Below are positions 22,570-30,457 of a stretch of DNA of 30,573 nucleotides, piece after piece. A program made the position numbers and the translations under genes. Position 1 is the first letter of the stretch; each line of letters starts with the position of its first letter. The stretch lies in contig CAYJKB010000025.1 in assembly GCA_964370625.1 (NCBI GenBank), forward strand, positions 1-30,573, read 5' to 3'. Under the pieces are notes generated by a model, which saw only the letters and a list, made by a program, of their open reading frames with translations, did no database searches and was not told where the DNA came from. This DNA is from CAYJKB01 sp964370625 (GTDB taxonomy: Bacteria; Bacillota; Clostridia; Oscillospirales; Butyricicoccaceae).

Positions 22570-23919
22570 TTAGTTTACCATTTGACGAATTACTTCGGAA
22601 ATTTCTTCTGCACATTCGTTTACAAGAGCACTGTCAATTCCTTCACACATTACTCTTACAAGTGCTTCTGTGCCTGAAGGGCGAACTAAAATGCGTCCAT
22701 CACCTAGCTTTTTTTCAGCCTTAGCAATAGCATCTATAACTACTGCTTCATTTGACAAGGTTTTCTTTTTATCATTAGGCACTTTTATATTAATCATAAC
22801 TTGTGGATATGGTTTTACTTCTGCTGAAATTTCAGAGCATTTAACACCTTTATCTTTTAAGATTTTAAGGAATTGAATAGCTGTAAGTTGTCCATCACCA
22901 GTTGTAACATATTCAAGGAAAATAACATGTCCTGATTGTTCTCCTCCAAGTACATATCCATTTTCTCTCATCATTTCAAGAACAAATCTATCACCAACAT
23001 TAGAACATTTAATTTCCATGCCTTGCTCTTTAGCATATGCATGCAGTCCCATATTTGATAATACTGTGGCTACAAAAGCATTTCCACGCAATTTTCCAGC
23101 CTCACGCATTGTTGCAGCACAAACTGCCATAATTCTATCTCCATCGATAATTTCACCAGTGTCATCAACGATTAAACATCTATCAGCATCGCCATCAAAT
23201 GCAACACCTACATCAAATCCACCTTTTAATACTCTTTCTTTAAGATTTTCAAGGTGAGTAGATCCACAGCCTTCATTAATATTAAATCCATCTGGCTCAT
23301 AATAACGAATTTCAATATCACAGTTAAGCTTTGAAAACAGTCTTGAAGCTGTTGCAGATGCTGCACCATTAGCACAGTCAACAGCTACTTTAAGCCCCGA
23401 CAAGTTACCTGTAATTGTAGATGCTAGGAAATTAACATATTCTTCAACGGGAGAAATTTTGCTTTGCAATATTCTACCGATTTTTTCATTATCAGTAACG
23501 GGAATTTCATCAATATTATCAACTAAATGTTCAATTTTTTCTTCTGTTGCATCAGGTATTTTGTATCCATCAAATCCAAAAATTTTAATGCCATTATATT
23601 CAAATGAATTATGTGATGCCGAAATCACTATACCTGCATCAGCTTTGTGACGAAGTGTAAGATATGCAATTGCAGGCGTTGGAATTACGCCTAAAAGTTC
23701 AACATCAACTCCAACAGAACAAATACCAGCAATAAGTGCTGCTTCTAGCATATCAGATGATACACGTGTATCTTTACCTATTAAAATTTTAGCTCGTTTT
23801 TTTCCTTTTTCTTCAGTTAATGTGTATGCTGCAGCTTTCCCAACTTTAAATGCAAGCATTGCATTAAGTTCAACACCTACTACTCCACGAATTCCGTCAG
23901 TTCCAAAATATTTTCCCAT
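22570..23919 (-). CDS. glmM: Phosphoglucosamine mutase GlmM
   Basis: 449 residues (family about 445-450). Interconverts glucosamine-6-phosphate and glucosamine-1-phosphate for UDP-GlcNAc and peptidoglycan synthesis. Starts MGKYFGTDGIRGVVG; the catalytic phosphoserine is Ser102 in VISASHNSFEYNGIKIFG; the metal loop is DGDADRCLIVD; the sugar loop GGEQSGHVIF and the phosphate-binding LVRPSGTEALVRVM are present. The start at 23919 is chosen over upstream in-frame starts because GGAG lies eight bases before it and the family N-terminus is MGKYFGTDG. It follows ruvB by 34 bases and is probably the last gene of the ruv operon. Confidence 0.97.
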   Translation of the reverse strand: MGKYFGTDGIRGVVGVELNAMLAFKVGKAAAYTLTEEKGKKRAKILIGKDTRVSSDMLEAALIAGICSVGVDVELLGVIPTPAIAYLTLRHKADAGIVISASHNSFEYNGIKIFGFDGYKIPDATEEKIEHLVDNIDEIPVTDNEKIGRILQSKISPVEEYVNFLASTITGNLSGLKVAVDCANGAASATASRLFSKLNCDIEIRYYEPDGFNINEGCGSTHLENLKERVLKGGFDVGVAFDGDADRCLIVDDTGEIIDGDRIMAVCAATMREAGKLRGNAFVATVLSNMGLHAYAKEQGMEIKCSNVGDRFVLEMMRENGYVLGGEQSGHVIFLEYVTTGDGQLTAIQFLKILKDKGVKCSEISAEVKPYPQVMINIKVPNDKKKTLSNEAVVIDAIAKAEKKLGDGRILVRPSGTEALVRVMCEGIDSALVNECAEEISEVIRQMVN

Positions 23920-23953
23920 AACTTTGCTCCATTCTGCCTTCAATAGGCTCTTT

Positions 23954-24991
23954 TTAGATATTAAATGATTGCTGATCTGAAAAATCAATTTTTAAATGGT
24001 CATATGCAAATTTTGTTACACATCTGCCACGTGGCGTCCTGTTTAAAAATCCAATTTGCATTAAATATGGCTCTAGCACATCTTCGATAGTCACAGCTTC
24101 TTCGCCAATTGTTGCCGCTAAGGTTTCTAGCCCTACAGGGCCTCCACCAAAGTTTCGAATTATGCTAATAAGCATTCGCCTATCTACCATGTCAAGCCCA
24201 AGGAAATCTATATCAAGTGCTGTAAGCGATGTGTCTGCAATTTCTTTTGTGATTTTTCCATCACCTTTAACTTGTGCGAAATCTCGCACTCTACGAAGTA
24301 TTCTATTTGCAATACGTGGTGTCCCACGAGAACGCCTTGCTATTTCATAGGCACCATCTTCATCATATGGTGTTCCAAAAATATCAGCACTTCGGCTGAC
24401 AATTTGCATAAGTTCTTCTGGCGTATAAAGTTCCAATCGCAAAATTACACCAAATCTATCTCTTAAAGGTGCTGATAGTTGTCCTGCTCTTGTCGTTGCG
24501 CCAACTAGAGTAAACTTAGGTAAATCAATTCTGATAGAGCGTGCCGACGGACCTTTTCCGATTATAATATCTAGTGCATAGTCTTCCATTGCTGGATATA
24601 AAATTTCTTCTACACTTCTATTTAGTCTGTGTATTTCATCTATAAATAATATGTCATTTTCTTGCAAATTCGTAAGTAGAGCTGCAAGGTCTCCTGCTTT
24701 TTCAATTGCAGGGCCTGATGTAATTCTAATATTTACACCCATTTCATTTGCAACAATGCTAGACAATGTGGTTTTTCCAAGCCCTGGTGGCCCATATAGA
24801 AGCAAATGGTCTAGTGGTTCGTCTCTCATTTTTGCAGCTTCAATAAAAATTTTTAAGTTTTCTTTTACTTTTTCTTGTCCGATATATTCATCAATACTTT
24901 TAGGACGAAGTGATACTTCTTGTTCATCTAATGTCGAAACTTCTGATGTAAGTATACGATTTTCAAATCCTTGATTAAATTCTATACTCAA
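23954..24991 (-). CDS. ruvB: Holliday junction branch-migration helicase RuvB
   Basis: 345-residue AAA+ motor that drives branch migration with RuvA. Walker A GPPGLGKT at residues 67-74, Walker B LFIDEIH at 115-121, sensor GATTRAG, arginine finger region LRDRFG, and the C-terminal winged helix with GLETLAATIGEEAVTIEDVLEPYLMQ and GFLNRTPRGR. The start codon is TTG at 24991 (AGGTGATATA directly upstream); the conserved N-terminal part begins about residue 19, and no better ATG lies between. It follows ruvA by 15 bases in a ruvC-ruvA-ruvB-glmM operon. Confidence 0.97.
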   Translation of the reverse strand: MSIEFNQGFENRILTSEVSTLDEQEVSLRPKSIDEYIGQEKVKENLKIFIEAAKMRDEPLDHLLLYGPPGLGKTTLSSIVANEMGVNIRITSGPAIEKAGDLAALLTNLQENDILFIDEIHRLNRSVEEILYPAMEDYALDIIIGKGPSARSIRIDLPKFTLVGATTRAGQLSAPLRDRFGVILRLELYTPEELMQIVSRSADIFGTPYDEDGAYEIARRSRGTPRIANRILRRVRDFAQVKGDGKITKEIADTSLTALDIDFLGLDMVDRRMLISIIRNFGGGPVGLETLAATIGEEAVTIEDVLEPYLMQIGFLNRTPRGRCVTKFAYDHLKIDFSDQQSFNI

Positions 24992-25006
24992 TATATCACC
25001 TACTCA

Positions 25007-25618
25007 CTATCTTACAAGTCGTTTTAGACATTGTTTTATAATTTCTTCTGATGTCATATCTTGGGTATTCATTGAAGATATAACTTGCATCGCTTCAGCT
25101 TGCGAATATCCTAAAACCATAAGAGCTGATAACGCTTCGTTTACAACAAGCATTTCATCAGAGCCTTTACCTGAGTTATTAGGCATAACAAAGCTATCTG
25201 CCGAAGTTGCAAGCTGTTGTTTAGACATTTTTTCTGATAATTCAAGCACAATTCTTTGCGCAATTTTTTTGCCTATCCCCGATGCTGCTGTCAGCACTTT
25301 TTCATCACCAGTGATTATTGATAAAGCAACTTTTGACGGTGGATATGCTGATAGAATTGAAAGTGCAGCTTTAGGTCCTACACCAGAAACTCCAATTAAC
25401 ATTTTAAAGCAATTGAGCTCTTCCATGTCGCAAAACCCATATAAATCAAAAATATCTTCTCTGACATGCAGATATGTATATAGTTTAGCTTTGCTTCCAT
25501 GTTTAATATTTCCCAATGTGTATCCTGATGTGCTACACATATATCCTACGCCGTTGCAGTCTATAACTGCTATATTTTGTTCCGTATGTGCCACTATACC
25601 TTCTATATAATAAAACAT
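25007..25618 (-). CDS. ruvA: Holliday junction-binding protein RuvA
   Basis: 203 residues in three domains: N-terminal OB fold (about 1-63, FYYIEGIVAHTEQNIAVIDCNGVGY), tandem helix-hairpin-helix (about 70-140, MLIGVSGVGPKAALSILSAY and LTAASGIGKKIAQRIVLEL), and after a flexible Ser/Gly linker the C-terminal domain that contacts RuvB (about 158-203, EALSALMVLGYSQAEAMQVI). It tetramerises on four-way junctions. Strong AAGGAG site before the ATG; 31 bases after ruvC. Confidence 0.96.
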   Translation of the reverse strand: MFYYIEGIVAHTEQNIAVIDCNGVGYMCSTSGYTLGNIKHGSKAKLYTYLHVREDIFDLYGFCDMEELNCFKMLIGVSGVGPKAALSILSAYPPSKVALSIITGDEKVLTAASGIGKKIAQRIVLELSEKMSKQQLATSADSFVMPNNSGKGSDEMLVVNEALSALMVLGYSQAEAMQVISSMNTQDMTSEEIIKQCLKRLVR

Positions 25619-25649
25619 TTTTTCTCCTTTGGTTTTGCATATTTACTAT

Positions 25650-26141
25650 TTAATTCCATTTGCTAAGTGCAGAGCCCGCAGCGTGTCCATGACAAATTGC
25701 CAAAGCTAATGCATCTGCTGCATCATCTGGTTTTGGTACTTTATCAAGGTTTAACATCATTCTTGTCATTTCCATGACTTGTTTTTTCTCTGCTCTTCCA
25801 TATCCTACAACAGATTGTTTAACTTGAAGTGGTGTATATTCGAAAATTGGTATATTTTTTTGCTGTAATGCTAAAAGTATAACACCTCTCGCATGACTTA
25901 CAGCAATACCTGTTTTAAGATTTGTGTTAAAAAATAATTGTTCAACAGCTACAGCTTGAGGTTTAAATACATCAATTAATGTATTAACATCTGTATAAAT
26001 TTCTGATAATCTCTGTGGAAAATCGGTGTCTTTATCCGTAGTAATAGCACCATATTGCAATGGTGTAAATTTATTTCTAATATAAGTCACAACACCATAA
26101 CCTACGGTTGCATAACCTGGGTCTATGCCTAATATTGTCAA
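25650..26141 (-). CDS. ruvC: Holliday junction resolvase RuvC
   Basis: 163-residue RNase H-fold endonuclease. Catalytic acidic residues are visible in their usual contexts: Asp7 (LGIDPGYATVGYG), Glu67 (VAVEQLFFNTN), Asp140 and Asp143 (KPDDAADALALAICHGH). The start is TTG at 26141, nine bases after AAGGAG; no upstream alternative fits. RuvC is present in Clostridia, whereas Bacilli use RecU, which supports the clostridial assignment. First gene of the ruvCAB-glmM operon, with its own promoter. Confidence 0.96.
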   Translation of the reverse strand: MTILGIDPGYATVGYGVVTYIRNKFTPLQYGAITTDKDTDFPQRLSEIYTDVNTLIDVFKPQAVAVEQLFFNTNLKTGIAVSHARGVILLALQQKNIPIFEYTPLQVKQSVVGYGRAEKKQVMEMTRMMLNLDKVPKPDDAADALALAICHGHAAGSALSKWN

Positions 26142-26177
26142 AAGGGTAATCTCCTTTTATTATGTTAATCCAAAGCT

Positions 26178-26206
26178 ATTTTAACATAGTTTAAACATAA
26201 CTTCAA
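26178..26206 (-). promoter_or_regulatory. SigA-type promoter of ruvCAB-glmM
   Basis: Minus strand: TTGAAG (26206-26201), 17-base spacer, TAAAAT (26183-26178) with TGT in front as an extended -10; 36 bases before the ruvC TTG. Confidence 0.68.
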
Positions 26207-26232
26207 CAAAAATCATGATTATACACATATAT

Positions 26233-26712
26233 TTAAAATTTATAAGGTGTTTCATATATAATCTGTCCCTTATCTGTTAACAACCTACATTTACAAGCAA
26301 TGAAAATAAGTGGGCATGGAATATTTTTATTAAAATCGCATATCAATATAAGTTTTGATTGTTTTTTTATTTGGTGAAGAGCATTTTCATCATAAACTAT
26401 ATTTTCTATTGGCATATTTTCAGCTTTTTCATGGATAGAATTATCGTTTACTCCCAAAATAAATCCGATATTCGGATAATCTGGATAAAATCCACTATTT
26501 TCCAAATTCGTAACCGAAATTTTGACTTTACCAATAAAATTTTGCCCATATGGCTCTAAAATACACAGTGGCAAAAATTTAACTGGGTCACCTAAGTATG
26601 CTTTATATATCCCTTGTTCATCTTCATATTTTTTACAAGAAATATAAAACTCTATATATGCACCTTGTCGTGTTGTGCTGATTTCAATGCGTCTTATATC
26701 GCTCACCTCCAT
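26233..26712 (-). CDS. Hypothetical protein, unknown
   Basis: 159-residue soluble protein, no signal peptide or membrane segment. Predicted mostly beta strands (RIEISTTRQGAYIEFYISC, VKISVTNLENSGFYPDYP, KLILICDFNKNIPCPLIFIACKCRLL). I recognise no family. The start is uncertain: the ATG at 26712 has no ribosome site upstream, while a strong GGAGGTGA begins two bases into the coding sequence, so initiation may occur a few codons downstream at a non-ATG codon. It is last in the run with the membrane protein and the racemase-family gene; 73 bases separate it from the former. Function not assigned. Confidence 0.65.
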   Translation of the reverse strand: MEVSDIRRIEISTTRQGAYIEFYISCKKYEDEQGIYKAYLGDPVKFLPLCILEPYGQNFIGKVKISVTNLENSGFYPDYPNIGFILGVNDNSIHEKAENMPIENIVYDENALHQIKKQSKLILICDFNKNIPCPLIFIACKCRLLTDKGQIIYETPYKF

Positions 26713-26785
26713 ATTTTTATACTTAATAAAAAATATGTGTGACCTTTTAAAAAAATACTGTGTTTCTTTTATGATTTGAAATTAG

Positions 26786-27292
26786 TTATGTGAAAATCAT
26801 CTTAAAAACAGTTGGTTGTGTACAAAAGAAAGCTATTATCCCAGTAATCGCAATAAAGACAGCGTCATTCGGTGGAATATATCGATTTTCTTTAATAAAC
26901 CCCAATCTTGATAATATTATAAGTATTCCAACTATCCACATTAAAGTGTGACAACCGAATTTAAAAATTTCGATTGCATGTGTTTCGTGTAAACCATCTG
27001 GCACACGAAATGTTGCAACTTGCCAAAAGAAAAAAGCTATACTTCCAAAAAATGAATTATCTAAAGCAATTCCAAACTTTTCCTGTCGAATTTTCGTATC
27101 ATTAAAAATAATAAAAGCAAATATAAAAGCTATTGTCATAAGTGGAAATCCACCTAAACCACGTCCTATATAAACTATAGTATCCGACGGAGCTTGTTGC
27201 ATTGAGTTACACATCCACGCAAAGGTATAATAAAATGCTGAAATGAAAACAGCACCTGAGTATACAAAAAATCCCATTACACGATTTATCAT
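26786..27292 (-). CDS. Polytopic membrane protein, unknown
   Basis: 168 residues with about four or five transmembrane segments: residues 7-27 (FFVYSGAVFISAFYYTFAW), 47-66 (FPLMTIAFIFAFIIF), 80-95, 112-130 (FGCHTLMWIVGILIILS) and 146-162. No family motif recognised. SD GAGGTG lies five bases before the ATG, and the gene starts 20 bases after the end of the racemase-family gene, so they are co-transcribed. No transporter or enzyme signature; function not assigned. Confidence 0.72.
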   Translation of the reverse strand: MINRVMGFFVYSGAVFISAFYYTFAWMCNSMQQAPSDTIVYIGRGLGGFPLMTIAFIFAFIIFNDTKIRQEKFGIALDNSFFGSIAFFFWQVATFRVPDGLHETHAIEIFKFGCHTLMWIVGILIILSRLGFIKENRYIPPNDAVFIAITGIIAFFCTQPTVFKMIFT

Positions 27293-27311
27293 AACAACAC
27301 CTCTTTTAAAG

Positions 27312-27992
27312 TTAAAACTCTTTTCTATAAAGTGAATTCATTACATTGTCTGAAAGTGTTGAAATATCATATACAGGTAGACCTGTTTGCTGTGAAATCG
27401 CTTTTGCATATGGTGGCATATTTGTACATTCAAACACGATTGCGCCGACATTTGGGTGCTCTTCCATCATTTTTTTAGCAACTGCTAGCATTTCACGCTC
27501 TGCTAAATCTTTGTCAAGTGTGTCACCATTTCCCACAAAAACAGAACCAAAAGCTGTGCCTTCCATGCCATAAACTACTTTAGATACATGTGAAATCCCA
27601 ACACCGTCAAAATGTTTTTGTGACAATTTTGTGCTGTCTGCTGTTAAAATTCCCACGATTTTATCTTGTGGCAACATAGCTGATACAATGCTAACTTGTA
27701 GTAATGACGAAGTGAAAACAGGGATTTTTACAGCTTCGGCTATTTCTTTTTGAAACATAGCTAAAAAACCACAACTTGTAGTTATAGCTGAAACACCTTC
27801 TGATTCAAGTTGTTTTGCTCCTTCGATAAAATCAGGCAATAATGCTCTATCTCCTTCAAGCACAACTTTTTGAGGGCTTGCTCCTTCAATTATTTTTTTA
27901 ACTATTGGATATTTAAAGGTTTTTTCATTGCCTATATCTCCTGGTATACGTGGGAAACGTGTATCTAACATTAAAATGCCTAATTTATGCAT
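27312..27992 (-). CDS. Aspartate/glutamate/hydantoin racemase-superfamily protein
   Basis: 226 residues of the two-cysteine racemase fold. The two cysteines sit in the expected places: VSAITTSCGFLAMFQKEIA (first half) and GAIVFECTNMPPYAKAI (second half), each at the tip of a Rossmann-like lobe. KIVGILTADSTKLSQKHF matches the central GILTA-type segment of the family. Enzymes in this group are cofactor-independent amino acid or hydantoin racemases or related isomerases and decarboxylases; which reaction applies is not readable. It heads a three-gene run with two unknown proteins, from a strong promoter at 28029-28057. SD GGAGAAAAG lies before the ATG. Confidence 0.85.
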   Translation of the reverse strand: MHKLGILMLDTRFPRIPGDIGNEKTFKYPIVKKIIEGASPQKVVLEGDRALLPDFIEGAKQLESEGVSAITTSCGFLAMFQKEIAEAVKIPVFTSSLLQVSIVSAMLPQDKIVGILTADSTKLSQKHFDGVGISHVSKVVYGMEGTAFGSVFVGNGDTLDKDLAEREMLAVAKKMMEEHPNVGAIVFECTNMPPYAKAISQQTGLPVYDISTLSDNVMNSLYRKEF

Positions 27993-28028
27993 AAACTTTT
28001 CTCCTAAATTTCATAATAATCTAATTAA

Positions 28029-28057
28029 ATTATAACATTTTCAATTTATCCTGTAAA
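28029..28057 (-). promoter_or_regulatory. SigA-type promoter of the racemase-family operon
   Basis: Minus strand: TTTACA (28057-28052), 17-base spacer, TATAAT (28034-28029), 37 bases before the ATG. It is divergent from the carbonic anhydrase promoter about 35 bases away. Confidence 0.78.
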
Positions 28058-28091
28058 GCGTAACAAAATTATAAATTTTTTTATTTTACAC

Positions 28092-28120
28092 TAGCAATAT
28101 TAATAAATAAAGTGTATAAT
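28092..28120 (+). promoter_or_regulatory. Promoter of the carbonic anhydrase gene
   Basis: Perfect TATAAT at 28115-28120 (GTG just before); TAGCAA at 28092-28097 is the -35 at 17-base spacing and is weak. The leader of about 33 bases contains AAGGAG (28146-28151). Confidence 0.6.
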
Positions 28121-28159
28121 GTTTAGTAATAATTATTATAAATATAAGGAGTTAAACAG

Positions 28160-28711
28160 ATGGAAAAAATTCAAGATATTTTAGATTTTAATAAAAAATT
28201 TGTGGAAAGTCATGAATATGAAAAGTATTCTATTTCTAAATATCCTAAAAAACGTATTGCAATTTTAACTTGTATGGACACAAGGTTAGTTGAATTATTG
28301 CCCGCTGCACTTGATATTAAAAATGGTGATATCAAACTTATTAAAAATGCTGGTGCTATTATTTCGCATCCTTTTGGCAGTATTATGCGTAGTTTGCTTG
28401 TTGCAATCTATCAACTTGAAGTAAATCAAATTATGGTTATTAACCACTATGATTGTGGTATGCAAAATATTGATTCTAAAAGCATGATTGATAAAATGCT
28501 TGCACGTGGCATTGATACTCGTGATTTAGAGTTTTTAGATTATTTAGGGGAAAATGTTGAAGAGTGGTTACATGGATTTGATGATGCTGCTGAATCTGTT
28601 AAAGAATCAGTAAAGATGATTAGAACTCACCCACTTATCCCAAGTGATGTTTATATTTCAGGTTATCTTATGGACCCTGAAACTGGAAGACTTGATACAA
28701 TTGTACCTTAG
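28160..28711 (+). CDS. Beta-class carbonic anhydrase
   Basis: 183-residue zinc enzyme for CO2/bicarbonate interconversion, of the short type common in Firmicutes (YvdA-like). Zinc ligands and catalytic dyad are visible: Cys38, Asp40 and Arg42 in LTCMDTRLVELLPAAL, then His96 and Cys99 in NHYDCGMQNI. RSLLVAIYQLEVNQIMVINH is the conserved core strand region; the C-terminus PLIPSDVYISGYLMDPETGRL matches the family end. All key residues are present, so the enzyme should be active. Monocistronic, with its own promoter and a strong bidirectional terminator. Confidence 0.92.
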   Translation: MEKIQDILDFNKKFVESHEYEKYSISKYPKKRIAILTCMDTRLVELLPAALDIKNGDIKLIKNAGAIISHPFGSIMRSLLVAIYQLEVNQIMVINHYDCGMQNIDSKSMIDKMLARGIDTRDLEFLDYLGENVEEWLHGFDDAAESVKESVKMIRTHPLIPSDVYISGYLMDPETGRLDTIVP

Positions 28712-28717
28712 TGTATA

Positions 28718-28751
28718 AAAAAGAAGCTGTGATTCATCACAGCTTCTTTTT
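28718..28751. terminator. Bidirectional rho-independent terminator
   Basis: 15-base-pair perfect stem: 28718-28732 pairs with 28737-28751, loop TTCA. A-run on the left and T-run on the right, so it serves both the carbonic anhydrase gene (plus) and the convergent trxB/VOC genes (minus). Confidence 0.93.
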
Positions 28752-28755
28752 ATTA

Positions 28756-29010
28756 TTAATATCTTTGATTTATTACCCAAGTATTATTAAATTTATCAGC
28801 AAAAACACAGTTTTTAGCTGGAATTTCTGGAAATTCTTGCACTGGAGATAATACATTAGCTCCTTCTTTTTCTGCATATGAAAAAAATGCATCAATATCA
28901 TCTACTATAAGATTTAGCCACGTTGAACCTGTTCCAGGAGTTGTTGGTGCAAAAAGTCCGAAATCTTTATTTTCATTCATAACTCTAATATCTATTCCAG
29001 CATTTTCCAT
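28756..29010 (-). CDS. Half-length VOC (glyoxalase/bleomycin-resistance) family protein
   Basis: 84 residues matching only the C-terminal half of a VOC protein: WLNLIVDDIDAFFSYAEKEGANVLSPVQEFP (partial quotation: WLNLIVDDID and ANVLSPVQEFP) and CVFADKFNNTWVINQRY, the second beta-alpha-beta-beta-beta module. Normal single-chain VOC proteins have two such modules (about 115-140 aa). The in-frame TGA immediately upstream (29013-29011) and the intact trxB end leave no room for the missing half. It may be a true one-module protein or a remnant. The start is four bases after the trxB stop without a clear SD, so translation would depend on coupling. Confidence 0.6.
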   Translation of the reverse strand: MENAGIDIRVMNENKDFGLFAPTTPGTGSTWLNLIVDDIDAFFSYAEKEGANVLSPVQEFPEIPAKNCVFADKFNNTWVINQRY

Positions 29011-29014
29011 TCAT

Positions 29015-29941
29015 TTATGCTTTTTTACTTAAATAATGTATAGCCATACTAGCAGCAAGTGCACCATCTGCCGCTGCTGTAACTACTTGTCTAAGTTTAG
29101 AATTTCTCACATCACCAGCAGCAAAAACACCTTCTAAGCTTGTATTTAAATCACAATCTGTAATTATTTGTGAAGTGTCAGATACATCAACGATATCTTT
29201 AACAAAATCACTTCTTGGTATTATTCCTATAGCTACAAAAACGCCATCTACATCAATTTTTTCTATTTCGTTTGTATTTGTGTTTTTAAGCTCAATAGAA
29301 TTTATTCGCTTATCCCCTATTAAAGCATTTATAACAGTATTGGGTATACTCTTAATTTTAGTATTATTTACAAGCTTATCTTGAAGTGTTTTATCTGCTT
29401 TTAATTCATTTTTTCTATAAATTAAATATACTTTTTCTGCATAATTAGATAAGACTAAAGCATCTGTAACAGCTGTATTCCCACCACCAAAAACTACTAC
29501 AGTTTTATTTTTATAAAGAGCTCCATCACAGGTTGCACAATAATGTACACCTCTACCTGTAAATTTTTCTTCATTTTCTATAGATAATTTTCTAGGTGAT
29601 GCACCTGTACAAATTATAACACTTTTAGCTTTTATTTTTTCACTTGATTCATTTATAAGTATAAATTCATTATTTATTTTACTTATTGAAATAATTTTTT
29701 CATAACGTGTTAGCATTCCTGATTTTGTAGCCTGTGTATTCATCGCTTGCATAAGTTCATTTCCATCTATCCCATCTGCAAACCCTGGATAATTTTCAAT
29801 AAGTTCAACTGTTGCTGTTTGTCCACCTGGGAAAAATTCTTCAAATAAAACTGTGTTAAGGTTTGCTCTTGATGCATATATTCCTGCAGTTAAACCTGCA
29901 GCGCCTCCACCAATAATTGCAATATCAATAATATTGCTCAT
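29015..29941 (-). CDS. trxB: Thioredoxin reductase
   Basis: 308-residue FAD-dependent disulfide reductase that recycles thioredoxin. FAD motif IIGGGAAGLTAGIYASR at residues 9-25; redox pair Cys135-Cys138 (HYCATCDGALY); second nucleotide fold VVVFGGGNTAVTDAL at 148-162; terminal FAD motif GVFAAGDVRNSKLRQVVTAAADGALAA (quoted in part, GVFAAGD). The usual NADPH 2'-phosphate signature HRRxxxRA is YRKNELKA here, which keeps positive charge but may alter cofactor preference. It follows trxA by about 65 bases on the same strand and is probably in the same operon. Family assignment is certain; the electron donor is not. Confidence 0.94.
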   Translation of the reverse strand: MSNIIDIAIIGGGAAGLTAGIYASRANLNTVLFEEFFPGGQTATVELIENYPGFADGIDGNELMQAMNTQATKSGMLTRYEKIISISKINNEFILINESSEKIKAKSVIICTGASPRKLSIENEEKFTGRGVHYCATCDGALYKNKTVVVFGGGNTAVTDALVLSNYAEKVYLIYRKNELKADKTLQDKLVNNTKIKSIPNTVINALIGDKRINSIELKNTNTNEIEKIDVDGVFVAIGIIPRSDFVKDIVDVSDTSQIITDCDLNTSLEGVFAAGDVRNSKLRQVVTAAADGALAASMAIHYLSKKA

Positions 29942-30005
29942 GATTTATACACTCCTTTTTATGTTTTATCAATTTCCCTAAATTGTAAAGATAATTATCG
30001 ATAGT

Positions 30006-30311
30006 TTATTTCATTAGTTGTTCAATTTGTGCCTTTGTTGCTCTTGCAATAATTCTATCTTTAACTTCTCCATTTTCAAGTAATAAAAGCGTAGGGTATG
30101 TTTCCACCTCATATTTACTTCTGAGTTCTTCTTCTTCATCTACATTTATTTTTCCAATAATAAAATCTGGATTTTCATTTGCAACTATTTCAACTAATGG
30201 TGACATAAGCTTACAGTATCCACACCAATCTGCCCAAAAATAAGCAAGTGCTTTTGATTTACTTGAAATATTTTCCTCAAAATTTCTTTCATTAATGCTA
30301 AGTAATGCCAT
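30006..30311 (-). CDS. trxA: Thioredoxin with WCGYC active site
   Basis: 101 residues, a single thioredoxin fold. Active site FWADWCGYCKLMSPLVE with Cys30 and Cys33; the cis-proline motif ETYPTLLLLENG is present. The start at 30311 is chosen because AAGGTGG lies seven bases upstream and MALLSINERNF fits the family; an in-frame ATG at 30329 has no such site. The CGYC instead of CGPC pair is unusual and would shift redox potential. Pairs with trxB just downstream. Confidence 0.92.
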   Translation of the reverse strand: MALLSINERNFEENISSKSKALAYFWADWCGYCKLMSPLVEIVANENPDFIIGKINVDEEEELRSKYEVETYPTLLLLENGEVKDRIIARATKAQIEQLMK

Positions 30312-30370
30312 AACACTACCACCTTTCATATACTTTTAAAAATCCGCTTTTAAATGCTTGAAAATAAAAT

Positions 30371-30409
30371 GTTATAGCTTAATTATAACCTTTATTTTTT
30401 CTTTTTCAA
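30371..30409 (-). promoter_or_regulatory. SigA-type promoter of trxA-trxB with an overlapping dyad
   Basis: Minus strand: TTGAAA (30409-30404), 16-base spacer, TATAAT (30387-30382). GTTATA (30371-30376) and TATAAC (30384-30389) form a 6-base dyad over and just downstream of the -10, a plausible but unproven repressor site. Confidence 0.65.
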
Positions 30410-30457
30410 GAAAACAAAGTCTCTTTTTACATATTATTTACTATTATTATTTTATCC

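Noticed and set aside
24651..24974. 107-codon open frame on the plus strand opposite ruvB
   Set aside because: Antisense to the Walker A and B regions of ruvB; no ribosome site or family match.
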